From Ruminococcus sp. AF41-9 (lineage in GTDB: Bacteria; Bacillota; Clostridia; Lachnospirales; Lachnospiraceae): a stretch of 64,000 bases of DNA. The notes beneath the pieces are model-generated. The model made no database searches and was not told the DNA's origin. It was given only the letters and a program-made list of their open reading frames with translations. Every line of letters begins with the position of its first letter. Within the stretch, counting starts at the first letter, position 1. A program made the position numbers and the translations under genes. The stretch is taken from positions 1 through 64,000 of the forward strand of contig NZ_QUDO01000008.1 of assembly GCF_003477525.1 (NCBI RefSeq), given 5' to 3'. This document shows positions 35,332 through 44,650 of this stretch, piece after piece.

Positions 35332-36888
35332 TTATAATACTTTTGTCGTCCATTTACTGCAGTCCCATACCTGAGAAACGACATCCCGGTAAAACTCCGG
35401 CTCATGACAGATCAGCAGAATACTGCCTTTATACTCGATCAGAGCTTCTTTTAAAGCTTCCTTTGCATCCACATCCAGATGGTTGGTAGGCTCGTCCAGA
35501 AGCAGGATATTTGTCTCTTTATTTACCAGCTTGCAGAGACGCACCTTTGCCTGCTCCCCACCACTCAGCACACGCACCTGACTCTCGATATGCTTGGTAG
35601 TCAGACCACATTTGGCAAGTGCAGAACGTACCTCGTACTGTGTATAAGACGGAAACTCTGCCCAGATTTCATCAATACAGGTGGTTTTATTATCACCCTT
35701 TACTTCCTGCTCAAAATAACCAATCTGAAGATTTTCCCCGAGTTCACAGGATCCTTTCAAAGACGGGATCAGTCCCAGAATACTTTTCAGCAAAGTAGTC
35801 TTACCGATACCATTCGCTCCGACAAGAGCAATTTTATTACCTCTCTCCATAGAAAGAGTCACCGGCTTAGATAACGGCTCATTATAACCGATCACCAGAT
35901 CCTTTGTCTCAAAAATATATTTCCCCGGAGTACGTCCGTATTTAAAATGAAACTCAGGCTTCGGCTTCTCGGCGGCAAGCTCGATCACATCCATCTTATC
36001 CAGTTTCTTCTGCCTGGACATTGCCATATTTCTGGTAGAAACCCTCGCCTTATTTCTTGCAACGAAATCTTTCAGCTCACTGATTTCCTGCTGCTGACGT
36101 CTGTAAGCGGCCTCAAGCTGAGCCTTTTTCACCTCATACACTTCCTGGAAATGATCATAATCCCCGACATAGCGGTTCAGCTCCTGATTCTCCATATGAT
36201 AAACCAGATTGATGACGGAATTTAAAAACGGAATATCATGGGAGATCAGAATGAAAGCATTCTCATAATCCAGCAGATAACGTTTCAGCCATTCAATATG
36301 CTCCTCATCCAGATAGTTGGTAGGCTCATCCAGAAGCAGAATATCCGGTTTCTCCAGAAGCAGCTTTCCGAGCAGCACCTTCGTTCTTTGTCCGCCACTC
36401 AGATCCGTAACATCACGTTCCAGTCCGATATCCAGCAGACCCAGCGCTCTGGCGACTTCCTCCACCTTCGCATCAATGACATAAAAATCATGCATAGTAA
36501 GCGTATCCTGAATGGTTCCCAGTTCCTCCATCAGCACGTCCATTTCTTCCGGAGAAGCAGTACCAAGAGAATCACAGATCTGATTCATCCGTTCCTCCAT
36601 CTCGAAAAGATAAGAGAACGCAGATTTCAGTACATCCCTGATGGACATACCCTGAGAAAGAACAGAATGCTGATCCAGATATCCAACCCGGACATTTTTT
36701 GCCCATTCAATTTTACCTTCATCCGGCATCAGCTTTCCGGTGACAATATTAAAGAAAGTAGACTTACCTTCCCCGTTTGCCCCAACCAGCCCGATATGCT
36801 CACCCTTAAGCAGCCGGAAAGACACATCATTAAAAATCGCACGATCTCCAAAACCATGTGTCAGATGTTCAACATTTAAAATACTCAT
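35332..36888 (-). CDS. ABC-F family ATPase, second copy
   Basis: A 518-residue protein with two ABC domains and no membrane segments. Walker A GANGEGKS and GANGIGKT, signature LSGGQRTK and LSGGEQAK, Walker B LLLDEPTNYLD and LLLDEPTNHLD. The inter-domain linker is helical and basic (RNKARVSTRNMAMSRQKKLD). The C-terminal coiled coil of the first ABC-F (at 1651) is missing, so this is a different subfamily, closer to YbiT/YdiF-like or antibiotic-resistance ABC-F proteins. AGAAGGAG lies upstream. It follows rqcH by 30 bases, and both could act on stalled ribosomes; that link is inference. Confidence 0.9.
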   Translation of the reverse strand: MSILNVEHLTHGFGDRAIFNDVSFRLLKGEHIGLVGANGEGKSTFFNIVTGKLMPDEGKIEWAKNVRVGYLDQHSVLSQGMSIRDVLKSAFSYLFEMEERMNQICDSLGTASPEEMDVLMEELGTIQDTLTMHDFYVIDAKVEEVARALGLLDIGLERDVTDLSGGQRTKVLLGKLLLEKPDILLLDEPTNYLDEEHIEWLKRYLLDYENAFILISHDIPFLNSVINLVYHMENQELNRYVGDYDHFQEVYEVKKAQLEAAYRRQQQEISELKDFVARNKARVSTRNMAMSRQKKLDKMDVIELAAEKPKPEFHFKYGRTPGKYIFETKDLVIGYNEPLSKPVTLSMERGNKIALVGANGIGKTTLLKSILGLIPSLKGSCELGENLQIGYFEQEVKGDNKTTCIDEIWAEFPSYTQYEVRSALAKCGLTTKHIESQVRVLSGGEQAKVRLCKLVNKETNILLLDEPTNHLDVDAKEALKEALIEYKGSILLICHEPEFYRDVVSQVWDCSKWTTKVL

Positions 36889-36918
36889 AAAAAGAATTTC
36901 TCCTTCTGTTAAATTTTC

Positions 36919-38664
36919 TTAAACTTCCTTAACTCCCTTTAATGACGGCTCTGCCATCAGAGAATAGTTTGTATAATAAACTACAAATCCCGGCTTGGCT
37001 CCGGCAGGTTTTTTCACCTGTTTCTTCTGAATATAGTCAATCTCCACTTTAGGAGCAGTACGACCTTTGGAATAATAAGCAGCAAGCTGACCTGCAATCT
37101 CAAAAATATGATCCGGAAGCTCCCCGTCCTTAGACTTCACTACAACATGAGAACCCGCTATCTTCTTGGCGTGGAACCACCAGTCATTTCCTGTGGCAAA
37201 CTTAAACGTAAGCTCATCATTCTGGAAATTATTTTTTCCAACATAAATATCAAACCCATCCTCAGTCACATAATGGAACGGCTTTGATTTACTCTGCGCC
37301 TTCTGACCTTTCTTTCTGTCATAATGCTTCTTGATATAGCCATACTCCATCAGTTCTTCCTTGATCTGAGCCAGATCACTCTCAGCCAGAGCAATGTCCA
37401 GAGCATTGGAAACAGATTCCAGATGCTCAATCTCACTTCTCGTATCCGCAATCTGTTCCGTCAGAGCCTCCTCCGTACGCTTCAGCTTTCCATATTTATC
37501 AAAATACTTCTTGGAATTTTCGGCCGGAGTCATTGTAGGATCAAGCGGAATGGTAATCTCTTCATTTGTATAATAATTCAGAGCCTTGAATGATTTACAT
37601 CCATCTTCCAGCCCGTATCCATAAGTATTGATCAACTCTCCATAAACCTTATACTTATCCTTTTTGGCAGTATCTTTCATCTGCTTCTCCTGCAAAGAGA
37701 GCTTCTTCCGGTTACGCTCCAGCGCAGTCTGCACGATTCTCCTCAGATCCGAAGATTTCTGGTGAATACGGGTCAGTGTATTCTTTGTCGCATAATAAGT
37801 CTCCAGCATTTCTGAAACACTGCCGAACTCCACAGAATGATATTCCGGACCATACTGCTGAAAAGCAAAAACTCCGTATTCCACAGGCTCTTCCCCACGG
37901 TAAATAATATTCGGAGTAAAATCCCCCTCCCTCACCTGATCCATCAGCCTGCAGAATGTATGATACAGATGCACCTGCGCCGCCTCGTCCAAAGCCTGCG
38001 CCGCATCACTTCCATCCACAGAAGCCCGGAAACAAACTTCCTCCGCAACAACAGGACTGATTCCTGTAAGAGAAGAGTAAATTGCCTTGGAAATATTACA
38101 CGGCTTTTTGCATACAACCTCAATAAATGTTTCTTCATCGACAGTCAGCGGGTCCAGTTTATCCTGCGTCTGTGGAATAAAATACTCCCTTCCCGGAAGA
38201 ACCTCCCTCACGGAACTCATATGCGAAGAAACATGCTTGATACTGTCCAGGATCATATTTTTATCATCACAGAAAATAATATTGCTGTGTTTTCCCATCA
38301 GTTCCATAATAAGCACTTTTTTACACGGGTCGCCCAGCTCATTCAGATGCTCCAGCTCAAACTCTACCACACGTTCCAGTCCCGGCTGCCTGATATCTGA
38401 AATCCTTGCACTGCCGATATGCTTCCTCAGAAGCATACAGAAATTCGGCGCAGTCATAGGACTCGGTTTATTTTTTGATGTAAAATAAATCAGCGGGAGA
38501 GAAGCGCTCGCGCTCAACAGCAGTCTGCACTGCCCATTTGCTCCCTTTCCCGTAATCAACAATTCATCTGCCTCCGGCTGTGCGATCTTATTAAAACGTC
38601 CGCCATCCAGATTCCTGTGCAGCTCCTGAACCATAGCCGCAATTGTAATACCATCAAATGCCAT
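36919..38664 (-). CDS. rqcH: NFACT family protein RqcH (ribosome quality control)
   Basis: A 581-residue protein of the NFACT/FbpA family; RqcH adds C-terminal alanine tails to stalled chains on 50S subunits. The order is N-terminal NFACT-N (MAFDGITIAAMVQELHRNL, then CMLLRKHIGSARISDIRQPG), a helical coiled-coil middle (residues about 280-430), and the C-terminal NFACT-R part (GNDWWFHAKKIAGSHVV and VYYTNYSLMAEPSLKGV). The start at 38664 has AAGGAGT upstream; the long in-frame extension to 38832 has no homology. It is divergent from yloC, as in Bacillus. Confidence 0.93.
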   Translation of the reverse strand: MAFDGITIAAMVQELHRNLDGGRFNKIAQPEADELLITGKGANGQCRLLLSASASLPLIYFTSKNKPSPMTAPNFCMLLRKHIGSARISDIRQPGLERVVEFELEHLNELGDPCKKVLIMELMGKHSNIIFCDDKNMILDSIKHVSSHMSSVREVLPGREYFIPQTQDKLDPLTVDEETFIEVVCKKPCNISKAIYSSLTGISPVVAEEVCFRASVDGSDAAQALDEAAQVHLYHTFCRLMDQVREGDFTPNIIYRGEEPVEYGVFAFQQYGPEYHSVEFGSVSEMLETYYATKNTLTRIHQKSSDLRRIVQTALERNRKKLSLQEKQMKDTAKKDKYKVYGELINTYGYGLEDGCKSFKALNYYTNEEITIPLDPTMTPAENSKKYFDKYGKLKRTEEALTEQIADTRSEIEHLESVSNALDIALAESDLAQIKEELMEYGYIKKHYDRKKGQKAQSKSKPFHYVTEDGFDIYVGKNNFQNDELTFKFATGNDWWFHAKKIAGSHVVVKSKDGELPDHIFEIAGQLAAYYSKGRTAPKVEIDYIQKKQVKKPAGAKPGFVVYYTNYSLMAEPSLKGVKEV

Positions 38665-38705
38665 AAAAAACACTCCTTCATAAATACCATAAAAACATTT
38701 AAGCA

Positions 38706-38735
38706 AGTATACCACACAATTCCCCGCCACATCAA
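38706..38735 (-). promoter_or_regulatory. Promoter of rqcH
   Basis: On the minus strand TTGATG (plus 38730-38735) and TATACT (plus 38706-38711) are 18 bases apart, divergent from the yloC promoter. Confidence 0.6.
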
Positions 38736-38746
38736 CGAAAAAATAT

Positions 38747-38775
38747 TTGACTCCCATTCTATAATGAACTATAAT
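38747..38775 (+). promoter_or_regulatory. Promoter of the yloC operon
   Basis: TTGACT at 38747-38752 and TATAAT at 38770-38775 with 17-base spacing. Confidence 0.65.
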
Positions 38776-38890
38776 AAATCTGTATGTAAACACGAACTGC
38801 GATTTACATGAAAATAACAAACCAAGCCTCACAGGCCCATAGACTCAAACAGTTCTATAAATAAAAAAGACCGACAAAGAGAGAAAAACT

Positions 38891-39772
38891 ATGATAAAAA
38901 GCATGACAGGTTTCGGCCGGGCAGAGGTCGTGACCGACGAAAGAAAAATCACCATCGAATTAAAATCTGTCAACCACAGATATCTGGATCTGAGCATAAA
39001 AATGCCCAAGAAATTAAGCTTCCTGGAAGGTGCCATCCGCAACCTGATGAAAACCTATATCCAGCGAGGCAAGGTAGATGTATACATTACTTACGAAGAC
39101 TACACCATGAACAACGGAGCTCTCAAATACAACAGAGAACTGGCATCCGAATACATCACCTGTCTGAAACAGATGCAGCAGGACTTTGGACTGGACTATG
39201 ACATCAAAGTCAGCACCCTTTCCCGCTATCCGGAAGTACTTGTCATGGAAGAACAATCAGTAGACGAAGAAGCACTCTGGGGATTCATAGAGCCGCCCCT
39301 TCGCGAAGCCTGTGAGAAATTTATACAGACCCGTGATCAGGAAGGACGAAATCTGGAAAAAGACCTTCTCGACAAGCTGAAAGCACTCGATGAAAAAGTC
39401 ATTTTCGTAGAAAACCGTGCTCCGGAAGTTGTAAACGCTTACCGTACCAAACTGGAAGCAAAAGTAGCCGAACTTCTCGCAGACACGCAGATTGATGACA
39501 ACCGTATCGCAGCGGAAGTCATTCTCTTCTCTGATAAAATCTGCAACGATGAAGAAACTGTACGCCTTCACAGCCACATCAGAAACATGCAGAAAATGCT
39601 GGCCACAGAAACCGAAGGCATCGGCCGTAAACTGGACTTCATGGCACAGGAGATGAACCGCGAGGCAAACACCATTCTTTCGAAATCCAGCGATCTCGAA
39701 ACCTCCAACATTGCCATTGACCTGAAAACAGAAATTGAAAAAATCAGAGAACAGATCCAGAACGTAGAATGA
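38891..39772 (+). CDS. yloC: YicC/YloC family endoribonuclease
   Basis: A 293-residue protein of the YicC family, shown in E. coli to be an RNase acting on small RNAs. N-terminal IKSMTGFGRAEV and the segment KSVNHRYLDLSIKMPK are the signature. The C-terminal domain shows HIRNMQKMLATETEGIGRKL and SSDLETSNIAIDLKTEIEKIREQIQNVE. It opens the block yloC-remA-gmk-rpoZ-rimO-pgsA-cinA. An R2 palindrome begins exactly at its stop. Confidence 0.92.
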   Translation: MIKSMTGFGRAEVVTDERKITIELKSVNHRYLDLSIKMPKKLSFLEGAIRNLMKTYIQRGKVDVYITYEDYTMNNGALKYNRELASEYITCLKQMQQDFGLDYDIKVSTLSRYPEVLVMEEQSVDEEALWGFIEPPLREACEKFIQTRDQEGRNLEKDLLDKLKALDEKVIFVENRAPEVVNAYRTKLEAKVAELLADTQIDDNRIAAEVILFSDKICNDEETVRLHSHIRNMQKMLATETEGIGRKLDFMAQEMNREANTILSKSSDLETSNIAIDLKTEIEKIREQIQNVE

Positions 39773-39825
39773 TTTTTAACCGAATCAGGCAAGTGGTGAA
39801 GCAGATGCTTTTATCCGCCTGACTT
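39772..39825 (+). repeat. Palindromic repeat family R2, copy b
   Basis: Starts with TTTTTAACCGAATCAGGC directly after the yloC stop, continues AAGTGGTGAAGCAGATGC and ends TTTTATCCGCCTGAC. It is the best-preserved copy: CAGGC/GCCTG and the inner GCAGATGC-type stem are both kept. Confidence 0.75.
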
Positions 39826-39887
39826 CAAAACCAAAAAGGCAAAAATACAGAAAAAAACAGCACCCCAAAAGAAACAGAGGGAAAAAA

Positions 39888-40160
39888 TTGGCAAAACTGA
39901 TCAACATAGGGTTTGGAAATGTAGTTAATTCACAGAAAATCGTGGCTGTTGTCAGCCCGGACGCAGCACCAGTCAAACGCATGGTACAGAGCGTACGCGG
40001 AACCCGGTCACTGATTGACGCAACCCAGGGAAGAAAAACAAAGGCAGTCATCGTCACAAGCGATGATTACCTCGTACTCAGCGCACTTCAGCCTGAGACA
40101 ATTGCCCGGAGATTTGCGGAAATATATGATTATGAAGATAAGGGAGAGGTCCATGAGTAA
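39888..40160 (+). CDS. remA: RemA family DNA-binding regulator (DUF370)
   Basis: A 90-residue protein matching the RemA family, a ring-forming DNA-binding regulator known from Bacillus biofilm matrix genes. NIGFGNVVNSQKIVAVVSPD and GRKTKAVIVTSDDYLVLSAL are the family core. The start is TTG at 39888 with AGAGGG upstream, an uncommon start that fits the conserved beginning A-K-L-I-N-I-G. Its last eight bases overlap gmk. What it regulates here is unknown. Confidence 0.92.
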   Translation: MAKLINIGFGNVVNSQKIVAVVSPDAAPVKRMVQSVRGTRSLIDATQGRKTKAVIVTSDDYLVLSALQPETIARRFAEIYDYEDKGEVHE

Positions 40161-40776
40161 AGGAATTTTAGTTGTGGTTTCAGGTTTTTCAGGTGCAGGA
40201 AAGGGAACCGTAATGAAAAGACTTCTGGAGAAGTATAACGATTACGCATTATCCATTTCTGTCACAACAAGAAATCCCCGTCCCGGCGAGGAAGACGGAA
40301 GAGAATATTTCTTCCGCACAAAAGAAGAATTTGAAAAACTGATCAAAGAAGATGCTCTGATCGAATACGCACAGTATGTAGAGAACTACTACGGCACTCC
40401 ACGTTCCTATGTAGAAGAGCAGCTTCAGGCAGGAAAGAATGTCATTCTGGAAATTGAGATCCAGGGAGCTATGAAAGTCAAAGAAAAAATACCGGAAGCA
40501 CTTCTGGTATTCGTAACTCCACCTACTGTGGAAGAACTGGAAAAACGTTTAAAAGGCAGAGGAACAGAAACAGCACAGGTAATTGCCGAACGACTTGCAA
40601 GAGCCGGCGAGGAAGCCAAAGGAATGGATCAGTATGACTACATTCTGGTCAATGACACAGTGGAAGAATGCGTAGACCATCTCCATGAGATCATCACAGC
40701 AGAACATTCCCGTGCATCCAGAAATACAGAATTTATCGCAGATATTCAGGAACAGACCAAAGCATTTCAGAAATAA
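40153..40776 (+). CDS. gmk: Guanylate kinase
   Basis: A 207-residue enzyme phosphorylating GMP to GDP. P-loop GFSGAGKGT at residues about 10-18, then VTTRNPRPGEEDGREYFF and EIEIQGAMKVKE. The start at 40153 (M-S-K-G-I-L-V-V-V-S-G) has GGAGAGG upstream and overlaps remA by eight bases. The longer reading from 40015 lies inside remA and is discarded. Confidence 0.96.
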   Translation: MSKGILVVVSGFSGAGKGTVMKRLLEKYNDYALSISVTTRNPRPGEEDGREYFFRTKEEFEKLIKEDALIEYAQYVENYYGTPRSYVEEQLQAGKNVILEIEIQGAMKVKEKIPEALLVFVTPPTVEELEKRLKGRGTETAQVIAERLARAGEEAKGMDQYDYILVNDTVEECVDHLHEIITAEHSRASRNTEFIADIQEQTKAFQK

Positions 40777-40885
40777 TCCTCAGATTTTTCTCCGTATGGA
40801 TCTGCTTTACAGATATGATCTGCGGTCAGAAATAAAAAGCAACTTTTAACAATAAAAAGAAAAAATAAAAAAGGAGAACCAATCT

Positions 40886-41242
40886 ATGATACATCCGTCT
40901 TATACAGAATTAATCGAAGCCATCAACGCAAACAGCGAGGACGACGATACAACAATGTCCCTCAACAGCCGCTACTCTCTGGTACTTGCCACAAGCAAAC
41001 GTGCCCGTCAGCTTATCGCAGGTGCAAAACCAATGGTTGAAGGTGCCGCAGGTAAAAAACCACTTGCAATCGCAATCGATGAACTTTACAAAGGAAAAGT
41101 AAAGATCCTTGCACCGGAAGAGGAAACAGAGGAAGAAACAGCTGCAGCTGCTGAAGCTGCACCGGCAGAGGAAGCAGCAGCCGAAAAAACAACAGAAACA
41201 ACAGAAGAAGCTGCACCGGCAGAAGAAACAACAGAAGAATAA
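40886..41242 (+). CDS. rpoZ: RNA polymerase omega subunit with long acidic tail
   Basis: A 118-residue omega subunit. Residues 1-70 are the normal fold (IHPSYTELIEAI, NSRYSLVLATSKRARQLI, KPLAIAIDELYKGKVKI). The last 45 residues are low complexity, made only of Glu, Ala, Thr and Pro with one Lys (PAEEA, TTEEAAPAEE). They contain an internal DNA repeat encoding E-A-A-P-A-E-E. The usual omega is about 60-90 residues, so the tail is an addition. AAAGGAGAAC lies upstream. Confidence 0.93.
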   Translation: MIHPSYTELIEAINANSEDDDTTMSLNSRYSLVLATSKRARQLIAGAKPMVEGAAGKKPLAIAIDELYKGKVKILAPEEETEEETAAAAEAAPAEEAAAEKTTETTEEAAPAEETTEE

Positions 41243-41301
41243 CAACGTCAGAACCAAAACAATCTGAACCCAAACCAATTCAAAACAAGATAAAACACCC
41301 C

Positions 41302-41346
41302 AGAATGTGTCTGAGAATTACAGCAATGGATTTTCAGACACATTCT
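41302..41346 (+). other. Intercistronic hairpin before the rimO ribosome site
   Basis: AGAATGTGTCTG at 41302-41313 pairs perfectly with CAGACACATTCT at 41335-41346, a 12-bp stem. No T-run follows, and the rimO AGGAG begins five bases later. Its placement is like that of the hairpin before rnc. Confidence 0.5.
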
Positions 41347-41361
41347 CTATAGGAGAATTGA

Positions 41362-42699
41362 ATGAAATTATTATTTGTATCATTAGGCTGTGACAAAAAC
41401 CTTGTAGACTCAGAAGAAATGTTAGGACTTCTCACAACCAACGGATTCGAAATCGTAGACGATGAGACAGAAGCAGAAGCGATCATTGTCAACACCTGCT
41501 GCTTTATCAACGATGCCAAGGAAGAAAGTGTTAACACCATCCTTGAAATGGCAGAATACAAAAAATCCGGCAGCTGTAAAGTCCTGATTGTCACCGGATG
41601 TATGGCGCAGCGCTACAAAAACGAAATCATTGACGAAGTCCCGGAAGTAGATGCAGTTCTTGGAACCACCTCCTACGGCGATATTCTCAAAGCAGTCAAT
41701 GAAGCGATGGAAGGAAAGCATTTCCAGGAATTTAAAGACATCGATTACCTTCCGGAGAAACTTGGCAAAAGAGTCCTCACAACAGGCGGTCATTTCGGAT
41801 ACCTCAAGATCGCAGAAGGCTGTGACAAACACTGTACCTACTGCATCATCCCGAAACTCCGCGGCAGATTCCGAAGCGTCCCGATGGAACGTCTGCTGGA
41901 ACAGGCACAGGAAATGGCAGAGCAGGGTGTCAAAGAACTCATTCTCGTTGCACAGGAAACCACAGTATACGGAACCGATATCTACGGTAAAAAATCCCTT
42001 CACGTTCTCTTAAAAGAATTATGCAGGATCAAAGGAATCCGCTGGATTCGTGTCCTTTACTGCTATCCGGAGGAAATTTACGATGAACTGATCCAGACCA
42101 TGAAAGAAGAAAAGAAAATCTGCCATTATCTGGACCTTCCGATCCAGCATGCAAGCGACCGCATCTTAAAGAGAATGGGCAGAAGAACAACAAAAGCAGA
42201 GCTGGTTGCCATTGTAAACAAACTCCGCGAGGAAATCCCGGACATCGTTCTGCGTACCACACTGATCACCGGTTTCCCGGGAGAAACACAGGAAGATCAC
42301 GAAGAACTGATGGAATTTGTAGATGAGATGGAATTTGACCGTCTGGGCGTATTTACTTATTCACCGGAAGAAGACACCCCGGCTGCCACCATGCCGGATC
42401 AGGTTCCGGAAGAAGTAAAAGAAGACCGCAGAGACGAGATCATGGAACTTCAGCAGGAAATTTCCTATGACAAAGGAACTGACCGCATCGGGCAGGAACT
42501 GATGGTCATGATCGAAGGAAAAGTGGCAGACGAAAGTGCTTATATTGGAAGAACCTACGGAGATGCACCGAAGGTTGACGGCTATATCTTCGTACAGACA
42601 GGAGAACTTCTGATGACAGGAGACTTTGCAAAGGTACGCGTAACCGGCGCACTGGAATATGATCTGATAGGAGAGTTGGCAGATGAATACACCGAATAA
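41362..42699 (+). CDS. rimO: Ribosomal protein uS12 methylthiotransferase RimO
   Basis: A 445-residue radical SAM enzyme adding a methylthio group to Asp of uS12. The N-terminal UPF0004 domain has three Cys (SLGCDKNLVDSEE with Cys10, NTCCFI, and TGCMAQ). The radical SAM cluster is C-x3-C-x2-C in EGCDKHCTYCIIP (residues 154, 158, 161). A TRAM domain is at the C-terminus (VMIEGKVADE). DKHC and the LPIQHASDRILKRMGRR stretch favour RimO over MiaB. It overlaps pgsA by 17 bases. Confidence 0.95.
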   Translation: MKLLFVSLGCDKNLVDSEEMLGLLTTNGFEIVDDETEAEAIIVNTCCFINDAKEESVNTILEMAEYKKSGSCKVLIVTGCMAQRYKNEIIDEVPEVDAVLGTTSYGDILKAVNEAMEGKHFQEFKDIDYLPEKLGKRVLTTGGHFGYLKIAEGCDKHCTYCIIPKLRGRFRSVPMERLLEQAQEMAEQGVKELILVAQETTVYGTDIYGKKSLHVLLKELCRIKGIRWIRVLYCYPEEIYDELIQTMKEEKKICHYLDLPIQHASDRILKRMGRRTTKAELVAIVNKLREEIPDIVLRTTLITGFPGETQEDHEELMEFVDEMEFDRLGVFTYSPEEDTPAATMPDQVPEEVKEDRRDEIMELQQEISYDKGTDRIGQELMVMIEGKVADESAYIGRTYGDAPKVDGYIFVQTGELLMTGDFAKVRVTGALEYDLIGELADEYTE

Positions 42700-43222
42700 A
42701 CTGACAGTAGCCAGAATGATCATGGTACCGTTTCTGGTATTATTTATGCTTACAGGATGGGGCGGTGACGCAAACCGCTACATTTCCCTTGTTATTTTTG
42801 TGGCAGCCAGTGTCACAGACTGGTTTGATGGAAAAATCGCCAGAAAATATAATCTGGTAACAAACTTTGGTAAATTTATGGACCCGCTGGCAGACAAACT
42901 TCTGGTCTGCTCTGCAATGATCTGTTTTATTGAACTGGACAAACTTCCGGCATGGATCGTGATCATCATTATCGGCCGTGAATTTATCATCAGTGGATTC
43001 AGACTGATCGCAGCAGAGAACGGAATTGTGATCGCAGCCAACTACTGGGGCAAGTTCAAAACCGTTTCCCAGATGATCATGATCATCTTACTCCTGATCG
43101 ATCTTGGCGGCGCATTTGACATCTTAGAGCAGATTTTCATCTGGCTCTCCGTAGCACTGACCATTATCTCACTGATCACGTATATCTGGCAGAATAAAAG
43201 TGTCCTGTCCATGCAGAACTGA
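42683..43222 (+). CDS. pgsA: CDP-diacylglycerol-glycerol-3-phosphate 3-phosphatidyltransferase
   Basis: A 179-residue membrane enzyme making phosphatidylglycerol phosphate, the precursor of phosphatidylglycerol and, through Cls at 53 kb, cardiolipin. The CDP-alcohol transferase motif D-G-x2-A-R-x8-G-x3-D-x3-D is intact in DWFDGKIARKYNLVTNFGKF followed by MDPLADK. About five hydrophobic segments. It starts inside the end of rimO, so translation is coupled. Confidence 0.95.
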   Translation: MNTPNKLTVARMIMVPFLVLFMLTGWGGDANRYISLVIFVAASVTDWFDGKIARKYNLVTNFGKFMDPLADKLLVCSAMICFIELDKLPAWIVIIIIGREFIISGFRLIAAENGIVIAANYWGKFKTVSQMIMIILLLIDLGGAFDILEQIFIWLSVALTIISLITYIWQNKSVLSMQN

Positions 43223-43311
43223 TAAAAGCAGAACAAAAATATTTTTTCTATGCATGAATGATCAGATAAAAACCACAGCCAACAAAAGGCACTATAAAAG
43301 GGGCGAAAAAA

Positions 43312-44568
43312 ATGATTACAGAACTGATTTCCGTAGGTACAGAAATCTTACTTGGAAATATCGTAAACACAAACAGTGCATACTTATCTGAAAAGTGCGC
43401 ACAGCTTGGACTGGCAGTCTACTATCAGTCTGTGGTAGGTGACAACCCTGAGAGAATGAAAATGGTGATCAGAACCGCGCTGGACCGTTCTGATGTGATC
43501 ATTCTCACCGGAGGACTCGGACCTACAGAAGATGATCTGACCAAAGAGATCACAGCAGAAGTAATGGGATTTTCTCTTGTGGAAGATGAGCATACCAAAG
43601 AACTCATGGAAGATTATCTCCGCGAATATGAAAAAAACAATCCACAGCGCCGTATTACCAGAAATAATTACAAACAGACCATGGTACCGGAAGGCTCCAT
43701 GGTTCTGGATAATCATAACGGTACAGCACCCGGACTCATCATGGAGAAGAACGGTAAGACAGCAATCCTCCTTCCGGGGCCTCCGAATGAGATGATTCCG
43801 ATGTTCGAGGAATCCGTTTATCCGTATCTGCGCAAAAAACAGCCGGAGATCATTTACTCCCGTATGGTAAAAATCTGCGGGATCGGAGAAAGCCAGGTGG
43901 CAGAAGAGATTCAGGATCTCATCGGAAAACAGACCAATCCGACCATCGCACCGTACGCCAAAACCGGAGAAGTCCATCTTCGCATCACAGCCAAAGCAGA
44001 AGACGAGAAAACCTGCAAAAAAATGATCAAACCGATCGTCCATGAATTGAAAGAACGGTTTGGAGACAATATCTTTGCCACAAAAGAAAGCACCACTCTG
44101 GAAGAAGCAGTCGTGGAGATGCTGAAGAAAAAAGATATGACTCTGTCACTGGCGGAATCCTGTACAGGTGGTGCTGTAGCGGCCCGTATCGTAAATGTGT
44201 CAGGAGCTTCCGAAGTTCTTAAATGTGGCTATGTTACCTATACCAATCCGGCAAAGAGAAAATGCCTTGGAGTGAAAAAAAGCACTTTAAATACCGTAGG
44301 TGCAGTTTCTGCCAAATGCGCAAAAGAAATGGCAAAGGGCGGCTGTAAGGCAGCAGGAACAGACATCTGTCTCTCTGTCACAGGTCTGGCAGGCCCGGGT
44401 GGCGGAACCGAAGAAACACCGGTAGGAACCGTATTTATGGGATGCTGCTGCAAGGGCAAAACCGTCACACGGGAATACCACTTCACCGGAAACCGCAGCA
44501 GGATCAGAGGACAGGCAGTTGCACAGGCACTGACCTTTATCCGTGACTGCCTGCTAGAATGCAGATAA
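43312..44568 (+). CDS. cinA: CinA family nicotinamide-nucleotide amidohydrolase
   Basis: A 418-residue two-domain protein. The N-terminal MoCF-type domain (ELISVGTEILLGNIVNTNSA, GGLGPTEDDLTKE, LLPGPPNEM) matches CinA/COG1058. The C-terminal amidase domain (LSLAESCTGGAVAARI, VTYTNPAKRKCLGV, GLAGPGGGTEETPVGTV) matches NMN/ADP-ribose pyrophosphatase-amidase enzymes. It recycles nicotinamide mononucleotide. It often lies between pgsA and recA; recA is not in this window. Confidence 0.94.
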   Translation: MITELISVGTEILLGNIVNTNSAYLSEKCAQLGLAVYYQSVVGDNPERMKMVIRTALDRSDVIILTGGLGPTEDDLTKEITAEVMGFSLVEDEHTKELMEDYLREYEKNNPQRRITRNNYKQTMVPEGSMVLDNHNGTAPGLIMEKNGKTAILLPGPPNEMIPMFEESVYPYLRKKQPEIIYSRMVKICGIGESQVAEEIQDLIGKQTNPTIAPYAKTGEVHLRITAKAEDEKTCKKMIKPIVHELKERFGDNIFATKESTTLEEAVVEMLKKKDMTLSLAESCTGGAVAARIVNVSGASEVLKCGYVTYTNPAKRKCLGVKKSTLNTVGAVSAKCAKEMAKGGCKAAGTDICLSVTGLAGPGGGTEETPVGTVFMGCCCKGKTVTREYHFTGNRSRIRGQAVAQALTFIRDCLLECR

Positions 44569-44650
44569 AAAATCTGTAAAAAGATATCAGAGAAAATATC
44601 AGAAGACATAAAAAACACAAAAGAAAACATAGAATACGAATTTTTTATCA

